Below are positions 23,022 to 29,284 of a DNA stretch of 38,293 nucleotides, in pieces. The DNA is taken from IMG/VR virus record IMGVR_UViG_3300048908_000089, positions 1 to 38,293 of that record. One strand, written 5' to 3'. The position numbers and the translations under genes are program-made. The stretch comes from a virus. The notes beneath the pieces were generated by a model. That model worked only from the letters and a program-made list of their open reading frames with translations, was not told the DNA's origin and did not search any database. How positions within the stretch are numbered: position 1 is the stretch's first letter; every line of letters starts with the position of its first letter.

Positions 23022-23050
23022 AATTTAGCGGCGGAAAATTTCGCTGTCAA
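23022..23050 (-). promoter_or_regulatory. Strong leftward early promoter for the replication operon
   Basis: Read leftward, TTGACA (23050-23045), a 17-base spacer and TAAATT (23027-23022). The -35 is consensus and the -10 matches four of six positions of the host sigma-70 type. It lies 32 bases upstream of ATG 22989 and is divergent from the rightward promoter at 23064. Confidence 0.65.
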
Positions 23051-23063
23051 GCTAATTTTGCAC

Positions 23064-23092
23064 TTGCGTCAGCGTTTTGCATTTGCTATAGT
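23064..23092 (+). promoter_or_regulatory. Rightward early promoter-leader module, copy 3
   Basis: TTGCGT (23064-23069), a 17-base spacer containing TTTTGCATTTGC, then TATAGT (23087-23092). The 25-base leader (with CATCAACACAGGAGAACGAC) ends at ATG 23118. It is divergent from the TTGACA promoter; the two -35 elements are 13 bases apart, so one regulator could control both. Confidence 0.7.
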
Positions 23093-23117
23093 TCGTACAT
23101 CAACACAGGAGAACGAC

Positions 23118-23402
23118 ATGAAAATCCTAACGATTCGGCAGGAAAAACTTCTAGACCTGGCTATCCAAGAGGCGGAGGGATGGGAAGGATCGCTGGTCGG
23201 AAATCCCGATCCTGAACCTCTCGAACAGTTCCAAAAGACAATCGCGGAAATGAAGGCAGCGCTTAAAGTTGTCAGCGAGCAGCAGAAGGCGCTACGCGAT
23301 GTACGGCGCAAGATGCGCGCGCAGGGCGACGAAAGCGTTACGCTTTACTGCGCTGCGCTTGAAGGCTACGGTTGTGTTGATTTGGCGAACTGGGTTTTCT
23401 GA
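23118..23402 (+). CDS. First gene of the rightward early operon, unknown function
   Basis: This 94-residue protein starts at ATG 23118 behind ACAGGAGAACGAC. It is mostly charged helix (MKILTIRQEKLLDLAIQEAE, AEMKAALKVVSEQQKALRDV), probably a coiled coil from about residue 40 to 75. Upstream in-frame starts would extend it through the promoter region and are rejected. As the first early gene it may be a host-takeover or regulatory protein; nothing more can be said. Confidence 0.65.
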   Translation: MKILTIRQEKLLDLAIQEAEGWEGSLVGNPDPEPLEQFQKTIAEMKAALKVVSEQQKALRDVRRKMRAQGDESVTLYCAALEGYGCVDLANWVF

Positions 23403-23403
23403 C

Positions 23404-23559
23404 ATGGACGAAACATCTCTTATTGTAGGATGCGCCGCAGTCGGTTTGCTGTGCATCTTCGCGATGATGCGTGAAGTACTGCTAAAGAAAGAGCGCGATG
23501 CGTGGGTCAGGAAATTCGAACGACGTAACCGTAGCAACTATGATGACAGGGGGATTTAG
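23404..23559 (+). CDS. Small membrane protein
   Basis: This 51-residue protein has one hydrophobic helix near the N-terminus (SLIVGCAAVGLLCIFAMM) and a basic tail (LLKKERDAWVRKFERRNRSN). The positive-inside rule puts the tail in the cytoplasm. The start lies one base after the preceding stop with no clear SD, so it probably depends on coupling. The following gene starts within its stop (TAGTG). Function is unknown. Confidence 0.55.
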   Translation: MDETSLIVGCAAVGLLCIFAMMREVLLKKERDAWVRKFERRNRSNYDDRGI

Positions 23560-23837
23560 TGACAATCCAGAAGTTCAAAACGTGGATGAAAGAATCCACC
23601 ATCGATGAAAAGCGGGAACTGGCAGAGAAAGCGCAAACGTCTTTAAGCCTTCTCTACCAGCTGTCCTACGATCCGCCGAACAACCGGAACGCAAGTAGCG
23701 GCCTGGCTGGCCGGATCGAGAAAGCGGCAGCAGCGATTGGCAAGCGCAAACGCCACGCACCGTTACCTGAACTGCGGCGCGGGGATCTGGCGGAAGACTG
23801 CGCGAATTGCAAACTGTATAAGGAGTGCGGAGAATGA
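23559..23837 (+). CDS. HTH regulator with C-terminal cysteine cluster
   Basis: This 92-residue protein starts with GTG 23559 behind ACAGGGGGATTTA. Residues about 15-55 read as a Cro-like HTH (EKRELAEKAQTSLSLLYQLS, then SGLAGRIEKAAAAIGKR). The recognition-helix-like segment SLSLLYQLS followed by a selectable 'NRNASSGLAGRIEKA' helix is typical of small phage repressors. The C-terminus has DCANCKLYKECGE, a C-x2-C-x5-C cluster that may bind metal, which would be unusual in Cro-like proteins. It lies in the early operon, consistent with control of the divergent promoters at about 23.05 kb. Confidence 0.6.
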   Translation: MTIQKFKTWMKESTIDEKRELAEKAQTSLSLLYQLSYDPPNNRNASSGLAGRIEKAAAAIGKRKRHAPLPELRRGDLAEDCANCKLYKECGE

Positions 23838-23971
23838 CGCGTTTTATATGGGGTGCTGCGGCGTGCGTTAATACCGCAGGGTTAGTGGTCGGCTGTTTCC
23901 GGCACGACATGCTCTCAATAGTGATAGGTGTTTTAGGTGCGTTTTCCTGCCTGATAGTGGCGTCGTCATGA
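23834..23971 (+). CDS. Small two-segment membrane protein
   Basis: This 45-residue protein starts at ATG 23834, overlapping the HTH gene stop (ATGA) behind AAGGAGTGCGGAGA. It has two hydrophobic segments (FIWGAAACVNTAGLVVGCF and MLSIVIGVLGAFSCLIVASS) separated by RHD. The next gene overlaps its stop (ATGA). Function is unknown; the tight coupling on both sides supports translation. Confidence 0.55.
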   Translation: MTRFIWGAAACVNTAGLVVGCFRHDMLSIVIGVLGAFSCLIVASS

Positions 23972-24138
23972 CGCCCCTTGTTATGCGGTTGCTGGAACTA
24001 TCAATTCACTTCGATCAGTGTGGCATGCCTAACATTGCCAAGACTCTGACTGAAGCGATAAAGGAGATTGAAAATGCAAGACTCGTTCGCGGTACGACTG
24101 ATCAAAGCACAGAACCGGGCAGGAATGAAGAATTATGA
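23968..24138 (+). CDS. Small helical protein overlapping the second HTH gene
   Basis: ATG 23968 overlaps the preceding stop by four bases and gives 56 residues: MTPLVMRLLELSIHFDQCGM, then PNIAKTLTEAIKEIENARLV and a polar tail. The first 40 residues are a convincing amphipathic helix pair. The last 65 bases overlap the start of the HTH gene in another frame, which makes a truncated or alternative end possible. Coupling and codon usage favour a real gene; the overlap lowers confidence. Confidence 0.45.
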   Translation: MTPLVMRLLELSIHFDQCGMPNIAKTLTEAIKEIENARLVRGTTDQSTEPGRNEEL

Positions 24139-24295
24139 AGTCTGTGACAAAGTGGACGTGAACAGCTCTACCTACAGCAACTGGAGATCTGGCGCTATCG
24201 GCATAGCAGTGCCCACCTTGATACGACTCTGTAAAGCCCTGGACGTATCCGCCGATTTCCTGCTTGGACTTTCCGATAAACCGGAACTGAAATGA
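24074..24295 (+). CDS. XRE/Cro-CI-like HTH transcriptional regulator
   Basis: This 73-residue protein starts at ATG 24074, behind AAAGGAGATTGAAA; a TTG at 24068 is the longer alternative. The HTH_XRE pattern is clear: FAVRLIKAQNRAGMKNYEVC, then VDVNSSTYSNWRSGAIGIAV (turn and recognition helix) and PTLIRLCKALDVSADFLLGL. There is no C-terminal peptidase domain, so it is not a full CI repressor; it is closer to Cro. It could repress either divergent early promoter. The stop overlaps the start of the outer-membrane-like gene (ATGA). Confidence 0.75.
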   Translation: MQDSFAVRLIKAQNRAGMKNYEVCDKVDVNSSTYSNWRSGAIGIAVPTLIRLCKALDVSADFLLGLSDKPELK

Positions 24296-24936
24296 AACCT
24301 TTACTCCTGCTTCTCGCGTTGCCGCTCGCGGCTCACGCTTCGTGGTTCACGTACGAGGCAGGAGCGGGCCTGACATCATTCGAGACTGAAGATGGGCGCT
24401 GGTACCAGCAGCGCATGGACCATAGCCTTACCACTATCGCCCCGGAGTACTCGGTAGGCATCACAGGCCCGGTCGTCACGCGCGGCGCCTGGGGCGTGGA
24501 CTGGCATCTCGATTACGTGAACCTGGGCCGCGCTTCAGCCTCCTGCCAGTGCGATACGTCGGACAGCGACTACGCGGCGCACAACACGCGCCATACGGCG
24601 CTGTTCACAGGCTCAGGCCGCGCGCTGGGCGTCTCGCTGACTGTCGAGCCTTACAGGTGGTACGGCGGCTTGCGGTACGGTCTGGAGGCCGGTGCGTACG
24701 TCTACCGGTCAAGCTGGAGCGAACAGGTGTACGGCTGGTCGGTTGGCGGTCCGCCGCAGGATCTGAGTCTGTCGGCTAGCCGGTGGAACGCAGCGCCTGT
24801 CATTGGGGTGTCTGTCGGCGACGGCGCGTGGTCGGTGAACTACCGGCATTACTTCATGCGTATGAACAGCGCAAAACAGAACGTTCCGCCATTGTGGAAC
24901 GATGCTGATGTGATTGAAATCAAAAGGAGATTCTGA
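24292..24936 (+). CDS. Secreted beta-barrel-like protein, probable outer membrane protein
   Basis: This 214-residue protein opens with a textbook signal peptide (MKPLLLLLALPLAAHASWF, cleavage likely after AHA). The mature part has alternating hydrophobic/polar strands with Tyr and Trp girdles (WGVDWHLDYVNLG, VEPYRWYGGLRYGLEAGAYV, GDGAWSVNYRHYFMRM). It ends with Phe in VIEIKRRF, the C-terminal aromatic seen in proteins inserted by the BAM machinery. Two Cys (CQCD) lie in a loop. A phage-encoded outer membrane barrel could block receptor use by competing phages (superinfection exclusion) or alter the host surface; this is inference. It is coupled to the HTH regulator gene. Confidence 0.65.
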   Translation: MKPLLLLLALPLAAHASWFTYEAGAGLTSFETEDGRWYQQRMDHSLTTIAPEYSVGITGPVVTRGAWGVDWHLDYVNLGRASASCQCDTSDSDYAAHNTRHTALFTGSGRALGVSLTVEPYRWYGGLRYGLEAGAYVYRSSWSEQVYGWSVGGPPQDLSLSASRWNAAPVIGVSVGDGAWSVNYRHYFMRMNSAKQNVPPLWNDADVIEIKRRF

Positions 24937-24937
24937 G

Positions 24938-25708
24938 ATGGAAAAGATGCTTGCCTATCACAATGACCCGGCTATCAAACTGAAGTATCAGGCACGCTTC
25001 GAAGCGCACCGCAGGGCAGATGAAGTGATCCAGGGTACGGGGTTTGAGAACGGGCGTGGCTGCTTCGTCGGCTGCACGCTGGACGCCTACGACCACTCGC
25101 GGTTCCCGGTTGAGCTTGGCTGGCCCGAATGGCTGGCGCATCTGGCCGACGGTATCTTCGAAGGTATCCCGCGCGAAGAGGCACCGCAGTTCGGTACCGA
25201 CCTTCTGGAAGCCGTGCAGCCGGGTAAGGATCTGGAACCCGTGCGCTGGCAACTGGCCGCGTTGCGCCATCGCAAACAGTTAGCCGCGCTTGCGGGCAAC
25301 GAGGAGGAATACGCTGTTCAGGTTCGCGCGGCACTTGAACAGGCGATTGCGTATTGCGAATCGGAAATGAAAACCGACGAATCGCGGGCGGCGACAGCCC
25401 GTGCGGCGTGGTCGGCGGAGTCGGCGGCGGTTCGGGCGGCGGCGGCGGCGCGGTCGGTGGCGCGGTCGGTGGCGCGGTCGGCGTGGTCGGCGGAGTCGGC
25501 AGCGTGGTCGGCGGAGTCGGCAGCGTGGTCAGCGCGGTCGGTGGCGTGGTCGGTGGCGTGGTCGTCGTCGTCGGCGGCGTGGTCGGCGCGGTCGGCGGCG
25601 GCGTGGTCGGCGCGGTCGGCGCGGTCGGAGGCGGCGGCGGCGGCGGGGTGGTCGGCGGGGTATCGCTGGGAACGAGACACCTTGCTATCCCTTCTCCGGA
25701 ATATGTAA
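24938..25708 (+). CDS. Protein with Ala/Ser/Trp/Arg low-complexity repeat region
   Basis: This 256-residue protein starts at ATG 24938 behind AAAGGAGATTCTGAG. Residues 1-155 are ordinary and helical (LAYHNDPAIKLKYQARFEAH, then GCFVGCTLDAYDHSRFPVEL and RWQLAALRHRKQLAALAGNE). Residues about 157-245 are a repeat of short units of the type A-A-W-S-A and S-A-R-S, rich in Ala, Ser, Trp and Arg. The end is YRWERDTLLSLLRNM. Such A-W-S repeats occur in hypothetical proteins of several phages. Function is unknown; the N-terminal domain may be the active part. It is followed by a terminator. Confidence 0.65.
   Translation: MEKMLAYHNDPAIKLKYQARFEAHRRADEVIQGTGFENGRGCFVGCTLDAYDHSRFPVELGWPEWLAHLADGIFEGIPREEAPQFGTDLLEAVQPGKDLEPVRWQLAALRHRKQLAALAGNEEEYAVQVRAALEQAIAYCESEMKTDESRAATARAAWSAESAAVRAAAAARSVARSVARSAWSAESAAWSAESAAWSARSVAWSVAWSSSSAAWSARSAAAWSARSARSEAAAAAGWSAGYRWERDTLLSLLRNM
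25401..25660 (+). repeat. Low-complexity GTCGGCG/GCGGCG repeat tract in coding sequence
   Basis: The DNA is a near-tandem mix of GTCGGCG, GCGTGGTCGGCG and GCGGCGGCGG units. It encodes Ala-Ala-Trp-Ser-Ala type units in the gene frame, and other frames are open because of composition. The structure suggests slippage-prone expansion and contraction. Long alternative ORFs across it on both strands are composition artefacts. Confidence 0.75.
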
Positions 25709-25740
25709 TACACTCACGCCGTCTCCTTTGTTGTTTTCAG

Positions 25741-25766
25741 AGCCCGCTTTCGAGCGGGCTTTTTCT
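25741..25766 (+). terminator. Rho-independent terminator
   Basis: AGCCCGCT, loop TTCG and AGCGGGCT form a perfect 8-bp stem with a UUCG tetraloop, followed by TTTTCT. It lies 33 bases after the repeat-protein gene and would end the rightward early operon started at 23.09 kb. Confidence 0.85.
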
Positions 25767-25767
25767 A

Positions 25768-25796
25768 TTGCACGATCGGATTTCAAAGAGTATCCT
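25768..25796 (+). promoter_or_regulatory. Candidate rightward promoter for the AlpA/PP-loop/primase operon
   Basis: TTGCAC (25768-25773), a 17-base spacer and TATCCT (25791-25796), 36 bases upstream of the AlpA-like GTG. It is placed immediately after the terminator, so the next operon needs a promoter here. It lacks the TTTTGCATTTGC core of the other promoters. Confidence 0.4.
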
Positions 25797-25832
25797 GAAC
25801 GTCCGATGCTGTCCTAACAAAGGAGATGTCCC

Positions 25833-26009
25833 GTGCTGATCCCGATTGCCGATGTTCTGGCGCTTATCCCTGTCTCCCGTTCGACCCTCTATCTGTGGAT
25901 GGAGAAAGAGGACTTCCCGCGCGCGGTCCGCATTGGTGGGCGCGTCTTCTGGAAACTCAGCGAAATCGAAGCCTACGTCGATTCGAAACAAGACAAGACG
26001 GAGGCGTGA
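25833..26009 (+). CDS. AlpA-like excisionase/regulator, MerR-type HTH
   Basis: GTG 25833 behind AAAGGAGATGTCCC gives a 58-residue protein. It has the AlpA/excisionase pattern: VLIPIADVLALIPVSRSTLY (HTH with SRSTLYLW recognition helix), then MEKEDFPRAVRIGGRVFWKL (wing) and a terminal helix SEIEAYVDSKQ. It is longer than nothing but under 60 residues and easily missed. The next gene overlaps by one base (TGATG). No integrase is present in the window, so a transcriptional or replication-control role is more likely than excision. Confidence 0.75.
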   Translation: MLIPIADVLALIPVSRSTLYLWMEKEDFPRAVRIGGRVFWKLSEIEAYVDSKQDKTEA

Positions 26010-26752
26010 TGGTCAAGGTCCTCGTGCCAGTGTCCGGCGGTAAGGACTCGCAGGCATGTCTTGAACTCGCTGTCAAGCTGTTCGGCGTTGACGATATACG
26101 GGGCTTATTCTGCGATACGCAGTTCGAGCATCCGATCACCTACCAGCATATCGAATGGATGCGAAACCACTATGGGGTACAGATCGACAGGGTATCAGGC
26201 GGAACCGTGCTCGAAAAATCTGTAAAGTACGGACGTTTTCCCGGCGGCGGTGCTCGCCATTGTACAGACGAACTTAAGATTCGAGAGACACGGATATATT
26301 GTAAAGCGCTCGCTGAAATGCAAGGCGGCTTCGAAGTGTGGTACGGAATGCGCAGCGCTGAAAGCGATGAGCGTAAAAAGCGATACGCGGACAAAATTTC
26401 AGAAGACCTGTACGAGCCACACGAAGTCATGCCCGGAAAGTATCCCAAATATCTTGGCAGGATGGGCGTGCGCTTTCGTCTCCCGATTCTGGACTGGTCG
26501 AAAGAACAGGTAATGGCGGTACTCGACGGGCGTGAAAACCCGCTATATCGTGCCGGCTTTCCACGTGTGGGCTGCTTCCCTTGCCTGGCGTCAGGCGACC
26601 GCTTCAAAGAGATGGCGTTCCAGTTTGATGACTTCGGGCGCCGGCAGTTCGTGGACGTGCAAACTATTTCCGTAGAAATCGGAAAAAGCATCTGGACCTC
26701 CAAAGGCGGGAAAGAACGTAACGAGGGGGGCTGCGCGATATGCAATATCTGA
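26009..26752 (+). CDS. PP-loop ATPase, PAPS-reductase-like
   Basis: This 247-residue protein starts at ATG 26009 (MVKVLVPVSGGKDSQACLEL), overlapping the AlpA gene stop; a longer reading from 25826 is an artefact. The PP-loop is SGGKDS (residues about 9-14). Typical PAPS-reductase segments follow: GLFCDTQFEHPITYQHIEWM, GARHCTDELKIRETRIYCKA and FEVWYGMRSAESDERKK. Cysteines cluster at the C-terminus (GCFPCLASGDRF and GGCAICNI), possibly for metal or iron-sulphur. Family members activate sulphate or modify nucleotides and bases. The phage substrate is unknown; with no dnd genes beside it, phosphorothioation is not supported. It is followed by the primase gene, overlapping by 13 bases. Confidence 0.75.
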   Translation: MVKVLVPVSGGKDSQACLELAVKLFGVDDIRGLFCDTQFEHPITYQHIEWMRNHYGVQIDRVSGGTVLEKSVKYGRFPGGGARHCTDELKIRETRIYCKALAEMQGGFEVWYGMRSAESDERKKRYADKISEDLYEPHEVMPGKYPKYLGRMGVRFRLPILDWSKEQVMAVLDGRENPLYRAGFPRVGCFPCLASGDRFKEMAFQFDDFGRRQFVDVQTISVEIGKSIWTSKGGKERNEGGCAICNI

Positions 26753-28749
26753 AACAGTACGGCGAACAGCTGGTCGCGCTCGGCTACACGGTGCTTCCGA
26801 TCCGGCCCGGTACCAAGCGCCCGGATCTGAAGAACTGGCCGCAGCATGAGACGACAGCCGCCGACGTGGTTGCATGGTACAGCAACGGGCGCGCCGGCCA
26901 CGGGGCGGGCATCAACGCGCGCAACGCTCCCGCGATTGACGTTGACGTGCTGGATCCGGAAGTCGCACAGCAGATGTCAGACGCGATTGACGCGATCTTC
27001 CCCGGCGAACGGCTGATGACGCGCACGGGGCTCGCGCCCAAGTTTCTGGTTCCGTTCCGGTCTGACGAGCCTTTCCGGAAAATGACTTCTCACGTGTACA
27101 CGGATGGTACAAATGAACACAAGGTCGAAATTCTCGGAGACGGACAGCAGTGGGTTGCCTACCATGTCCATCCCGACACCGAACGCCCGTATAAATGGTT
27201 TGACGGGCTGTCGGATTCTGGAATACGGGAATCATCGCGCGACTCCCTTCCTGAACTCAAGCGAAGCGACGCTCAACGCGTTATTGACGCATTCGAGGTA
27301 CTTGCGGGGCGAATGGTGGAAAAGGGAGCATGGTCCGTCAAAGCCGTGGCGGAACGGGTACTGGTGGATCAGAAACATGATGGCGATCCTTTCGCTGCGT
27401 ACGCCGAACCAACAGACCTGAGCGCCGAACAGGTCACCGCCCTCATCCACAAGGTCACGGACTACGACGACCGCGACCAGTGGTTGCGTATCGGACGCAT
27501 GGTGCATCACCACTTTGCCGGCAGCGAAGAGGGCTTTGAAATGTGGGAAGCCTGGAGCACGAACGGGCAGAAGTACAACGCTGAAGACCAGCGCAGGGTT
27601 TGGGATTCGTTCGGCCATTCCGACAAGCCGGAGACGCTGCGCGCGCTGCTGAAGGAGTTCGGACAGCCGCCGGCAGACAAGGCCGCGCCTACCGAGGCTG
27701 ATCTGAATTTCCGGTTCTATGCGGGCGATGCCTACTCGGAAGACTTCGTTGGCGGACCGGAGCTGGTGGAAGACGTGCTGCCTGAGCGCGGTATCGCGAT
27801 GGTGTATGGGCCGTCCGGCAAAGGGAAAACGTTCTGGACGCTCGATCTGGCGTTCCGCGTGCATAACGGCGTTCAGTGGCGTGACAAGGACGTGAAGCAG
27901 GGCGACGTGATGTACGTGGCGGCGGAAGCCGGACGCGGCATCAAGAAGCGGATTCAGGCTATCAAGGTGCTGAACCCGGAATGGCGCTCACCGTTCATCG
28001 CGGACGCTGCGCCTAACCTGTCCAGCATGACTTCCGTTCAGGCCGTACGCGATGCCGCGCGTGCCGTAGGCGCGCCCGCCATGGTGATTGTGGACACGAT
28101 GTCGGCTTCGTTCGAAGGCGACGATAGCAGCCAGAAGGATGTCGCGCAGATGATCCGCAATCTGAAGATTCTGGCCGACGATCTGCAATGCCTTGTCCTG
28201 TTCGTCCACCACACGACCAAGGACGGCGGCAGCTTCCGGGGTTCTGGCGTGCTCTATAACGACGTGGACGCCGTTCTCGAACTGGAAGCAACGGGAGAAG
28301 GCGCAGACCGGAAACAGTGGGTCACGCAGAAGAAGCACAGGGAAGGTGAAGACGGCAAGGCGTACCCTTTCAGTCTGAAAGTATCCGCGCCGCTTGCGTT
28401 CAAAGCCAACGGCAAGCCGATCACGTCCTGTACGGTCGAACAGGAGAATTACAAACCCGAGCCGAAAAAGGAAGGACGCAAATCACGCTCTGGCGACTTC
28501 GAGACCAGCGCCAACTATCAGAAGGCACGCCACTTCCTCCACATCATCCAGGACATGTGCGGGATGGAAACCGGACTTGCCCTACAGGAGGATGAGGTGA
28601 TCGAAGCTATCCAGAAGGACAAGACAGTGAACCCGATGGAAGAACCAGACTACCCTCTGAAGAAAAATATCATCCCTACGTTGCGGACCCTAGCCTCGCT
28701 AGGTAAGATCAGCAAGGAAGGCCGTATTATAAGGGTTTGCCGACCCTAG
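26740..28749 (+). CDS. Primase-polymerase / RepA-like helicase fusion
   Basis: This 669-residue protein probably initiates and unwinds phage DNA. Residues about 1-175 form an AEP prim-pol domain: KPI-type opening (GYTVLPIRPGTKRPDLKNWP), the catalytic pair D67-x-D69 in APAIDVDVLD, and VEILGDGQQWVAYHVHP with the later active-site residues. Residues about 225-310 fit PriCT-2 (DYDDRDQWLRIGRMVHHHF, SEEGFEMWEAWSTNGQKYN). A RepA/RadA-like AAA ATPase follows: Walker A VYGPSGKGKTFW, Walker B MVIVDTMSASFEG and sensor CLVLFVHHTTKDGGSFRGSG. A charged C-terminal helical tail follows. The stop codon lies inside the first of the tandem repeats just downstream, which links the protein to a nearby candidate origin. 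Confidence 0.85.
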   Translation: MQYLKQYGEQLVALGYTVLPIRPGTKRPDLKNWPQHETTAADVVAWYSNGRAGHGAGINARNAPAIDVDVLDPEVAQQMSDAIDAIFPGERLMTRTGLAPKFLVPFRSDEPFRKMTSHVYTDGTNEHKVEILGDGQQWVAYHVHPDTERPYKWFDGLSDSGIRESSRDSLPELKRSDAQRVIDAFEVLAGRMVEKGAWSVKAVAERVLVDQKHDGDPFAAYAEPTDLSAEQVTALIHKVTDYDDRDQWLRIGRMVHHHFAGSEEGFEMWEAWSTNGQKYNAEDQRRVWDSFGHSDKPETLRALLKEFGQPPADKAAPTEADLNFRFYAGDAYSEDFVGGPELVEDVLPERGIAMVYGPSGKGKTFWTLDLAFRVHNGVQWRDKDVKQGDVMYVAAEAGRGIKKRIQAIKVLNPEWRSPFIADAAPNLSSMTSVQAVRDAARAVGAPAMVIVDTMSASFEGDDSSQKDVAQMIRNLKILADDLQCLVLFVHHTTKDGGSFRGSGVLYNDVDAVLELEATGEGADRKQWVTQKKHREGEDGKAYPFSLKVSAPLAFKANGKPITSCTVEQENYKPEPKKEGRKSRSGDFETSANYQKARHFLHIIQDMCGMETGLALQEDEVIEAIQKDKTVNPMEEPDYPLKKNIIPTLRTLASLGKISKEGRIIRVCRP

Positions 28750-28843
28750 CTGACCCTAGCTGACCCTAGCTGACCCTACAATCTGATGCTGTCGGACCCT
28801 ACGGACCCTACGCACCCTACCCTATAGGGTGCAGGTAGGGTCC
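28742..28843 (+). repeat. Iteron-like GACCCTA array with cruciform; candidate replication origin
   Basis: GACCCTAGC copies start at 28742, 28752 and 28762, with GACCCTAC at 28772: a 10-bp pitch. A second group starts at 28795, 28804 and 28813 (CACCCTAC): a 9-bp pitch. A further copy lies in the gene at 28686. The segment 28803-28819 pairs with 28825-28843 as a 17-bp stem with a 2-base AG bulge and a 5-base loop, containing the palindrome ACCCTATAGGGT. No T-run follows, so it is not a plain terminator. Position after the primase-helicase gene suggests an initiator-binding site. Confidence 0.7.
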
Positions 28844-28868
28844 GCCGGATTTAAGGAGTTATTGAAAA

Positions 28869-29054
28869 ATGATCATCAAATTGTCTTCGCGTTACGGGGA
28901 TGTGTACGTGAACGCTTCAAACATTACGTTCTTCAAACATGGCCAGAACGGAACCCTCATCTTTTTCGGCAATACGGAAGAGAACTACACAGAGGTGGCT
29001 AACAAGCCAGACGAAGTCGCGAAGATGATCGCGGCAAAGGAGAAAGGCAAGTGA
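28869..29054 (+). CDS. Small protein with FlbD-like beta pattern, unknown function
   Basis: This 61-residue protein starts at ATG 28869 behind TTAAGGAGTTATTGAAAA. The pattern (MIIKLSSRYGDVYVNASNIT, then FFKHGQNGTLIFFGNTEENY and a final helix PDEVAKMIAAKE) resembles the small beta-rich FlbD-type fold, but similarity is weak and by eye. It lies just after the candidate origin and overlaps the start of the next gene. Function is unknown. Confidence 0.6.
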   Translation: MIIKLSSRYGDVYVNASNITFFKHGQNGTLIFFGNTEENYTEVANKPDEVAKMIAAKEKGK

Positions 29055-29236
29055 ACCGCGATGACTCAGTGTTGTGCGTATGCTGTGGCCGGGAATTCAG
29101 CGTGCGGTTGCTGGAGCTTGTGAGATGGGAAGGGCCGTTGTGGTGCCAGACGTGTATCGGCAAGGCGGATCAGGAACTGGCAGAGGCTGCACAGCGTGCG
29201 AGGAAGGCGCAGGAGCCGTTTGTAGAGAGGGAGTGA
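29051..29236 (+). CDS. Small zinc-ribbon protein
   Basis: This 61-residue protein starts with GTG 29051, overlapping the preceding stop (GTGA). Cys pairs CVCC (with C9-x2-C12 as likely ligands) and WCQTC form a four-cysteine zinc ribbon, followed by an Ala/Glu-rich helix (KADQELAEAAQRARKAQEPF). Such proteins bind nucleic acid or protein. It is the last gene before the terminator. Function is unknown. Confidence 0.6.
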   Translation: MNRDDSVLCVCCGREFSVRLLELVRWEGPLWCQTCIGKADQELAEAAQRARKAQEPFVERE

Positions 29237-29257
29237 TACGCAGGCAGCAGGAAAGAG

Positions 29258-29284
29258 AAACGGCCCGTTGTGGGCCGTTTTCGT
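29258..29284 (+). terminator. Rho-independent terminator between converging operons
   Basis: AAACGGCCC, loop GTTGT and GGGCCGTTT form a 9-bp stem, followed by TCGTT. It ends the rightward primase operon. In reverse the stem is followed by CTCTTTCC, so it may also stop the leftward mini-operon, less efficiently. Confidence 0.8.

Noticed and set aside
25318-25839. Additional frames on both strands across the Ala/Ser/Trp repeat
   Set aside because: Open only because the repeated GGC/GTC/GCG units lack stop codons; products are monotonous Gly/Val, Arg or Asp/Ala repeats.
26009-26752. DndC-like phosphorothioation gene
   Set aside because: The PP-loop is shared by many enzymes; no dndB, dndD or dndE-like neighbours were seen.
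28742-28843. CRISPR-like or telomere-like CCCTA repeat array
   Set aside because: Units are 9-10 bp with no unique spacers, and the array ends in a cruciform; it fits iterons better.
28803-28843. Intrinsic terminator after the primase gene
   Set aside because: The stem is strong but no T-run follows (CGCCGGATTTAAGG), and a gene with a good SD starts just downstream.
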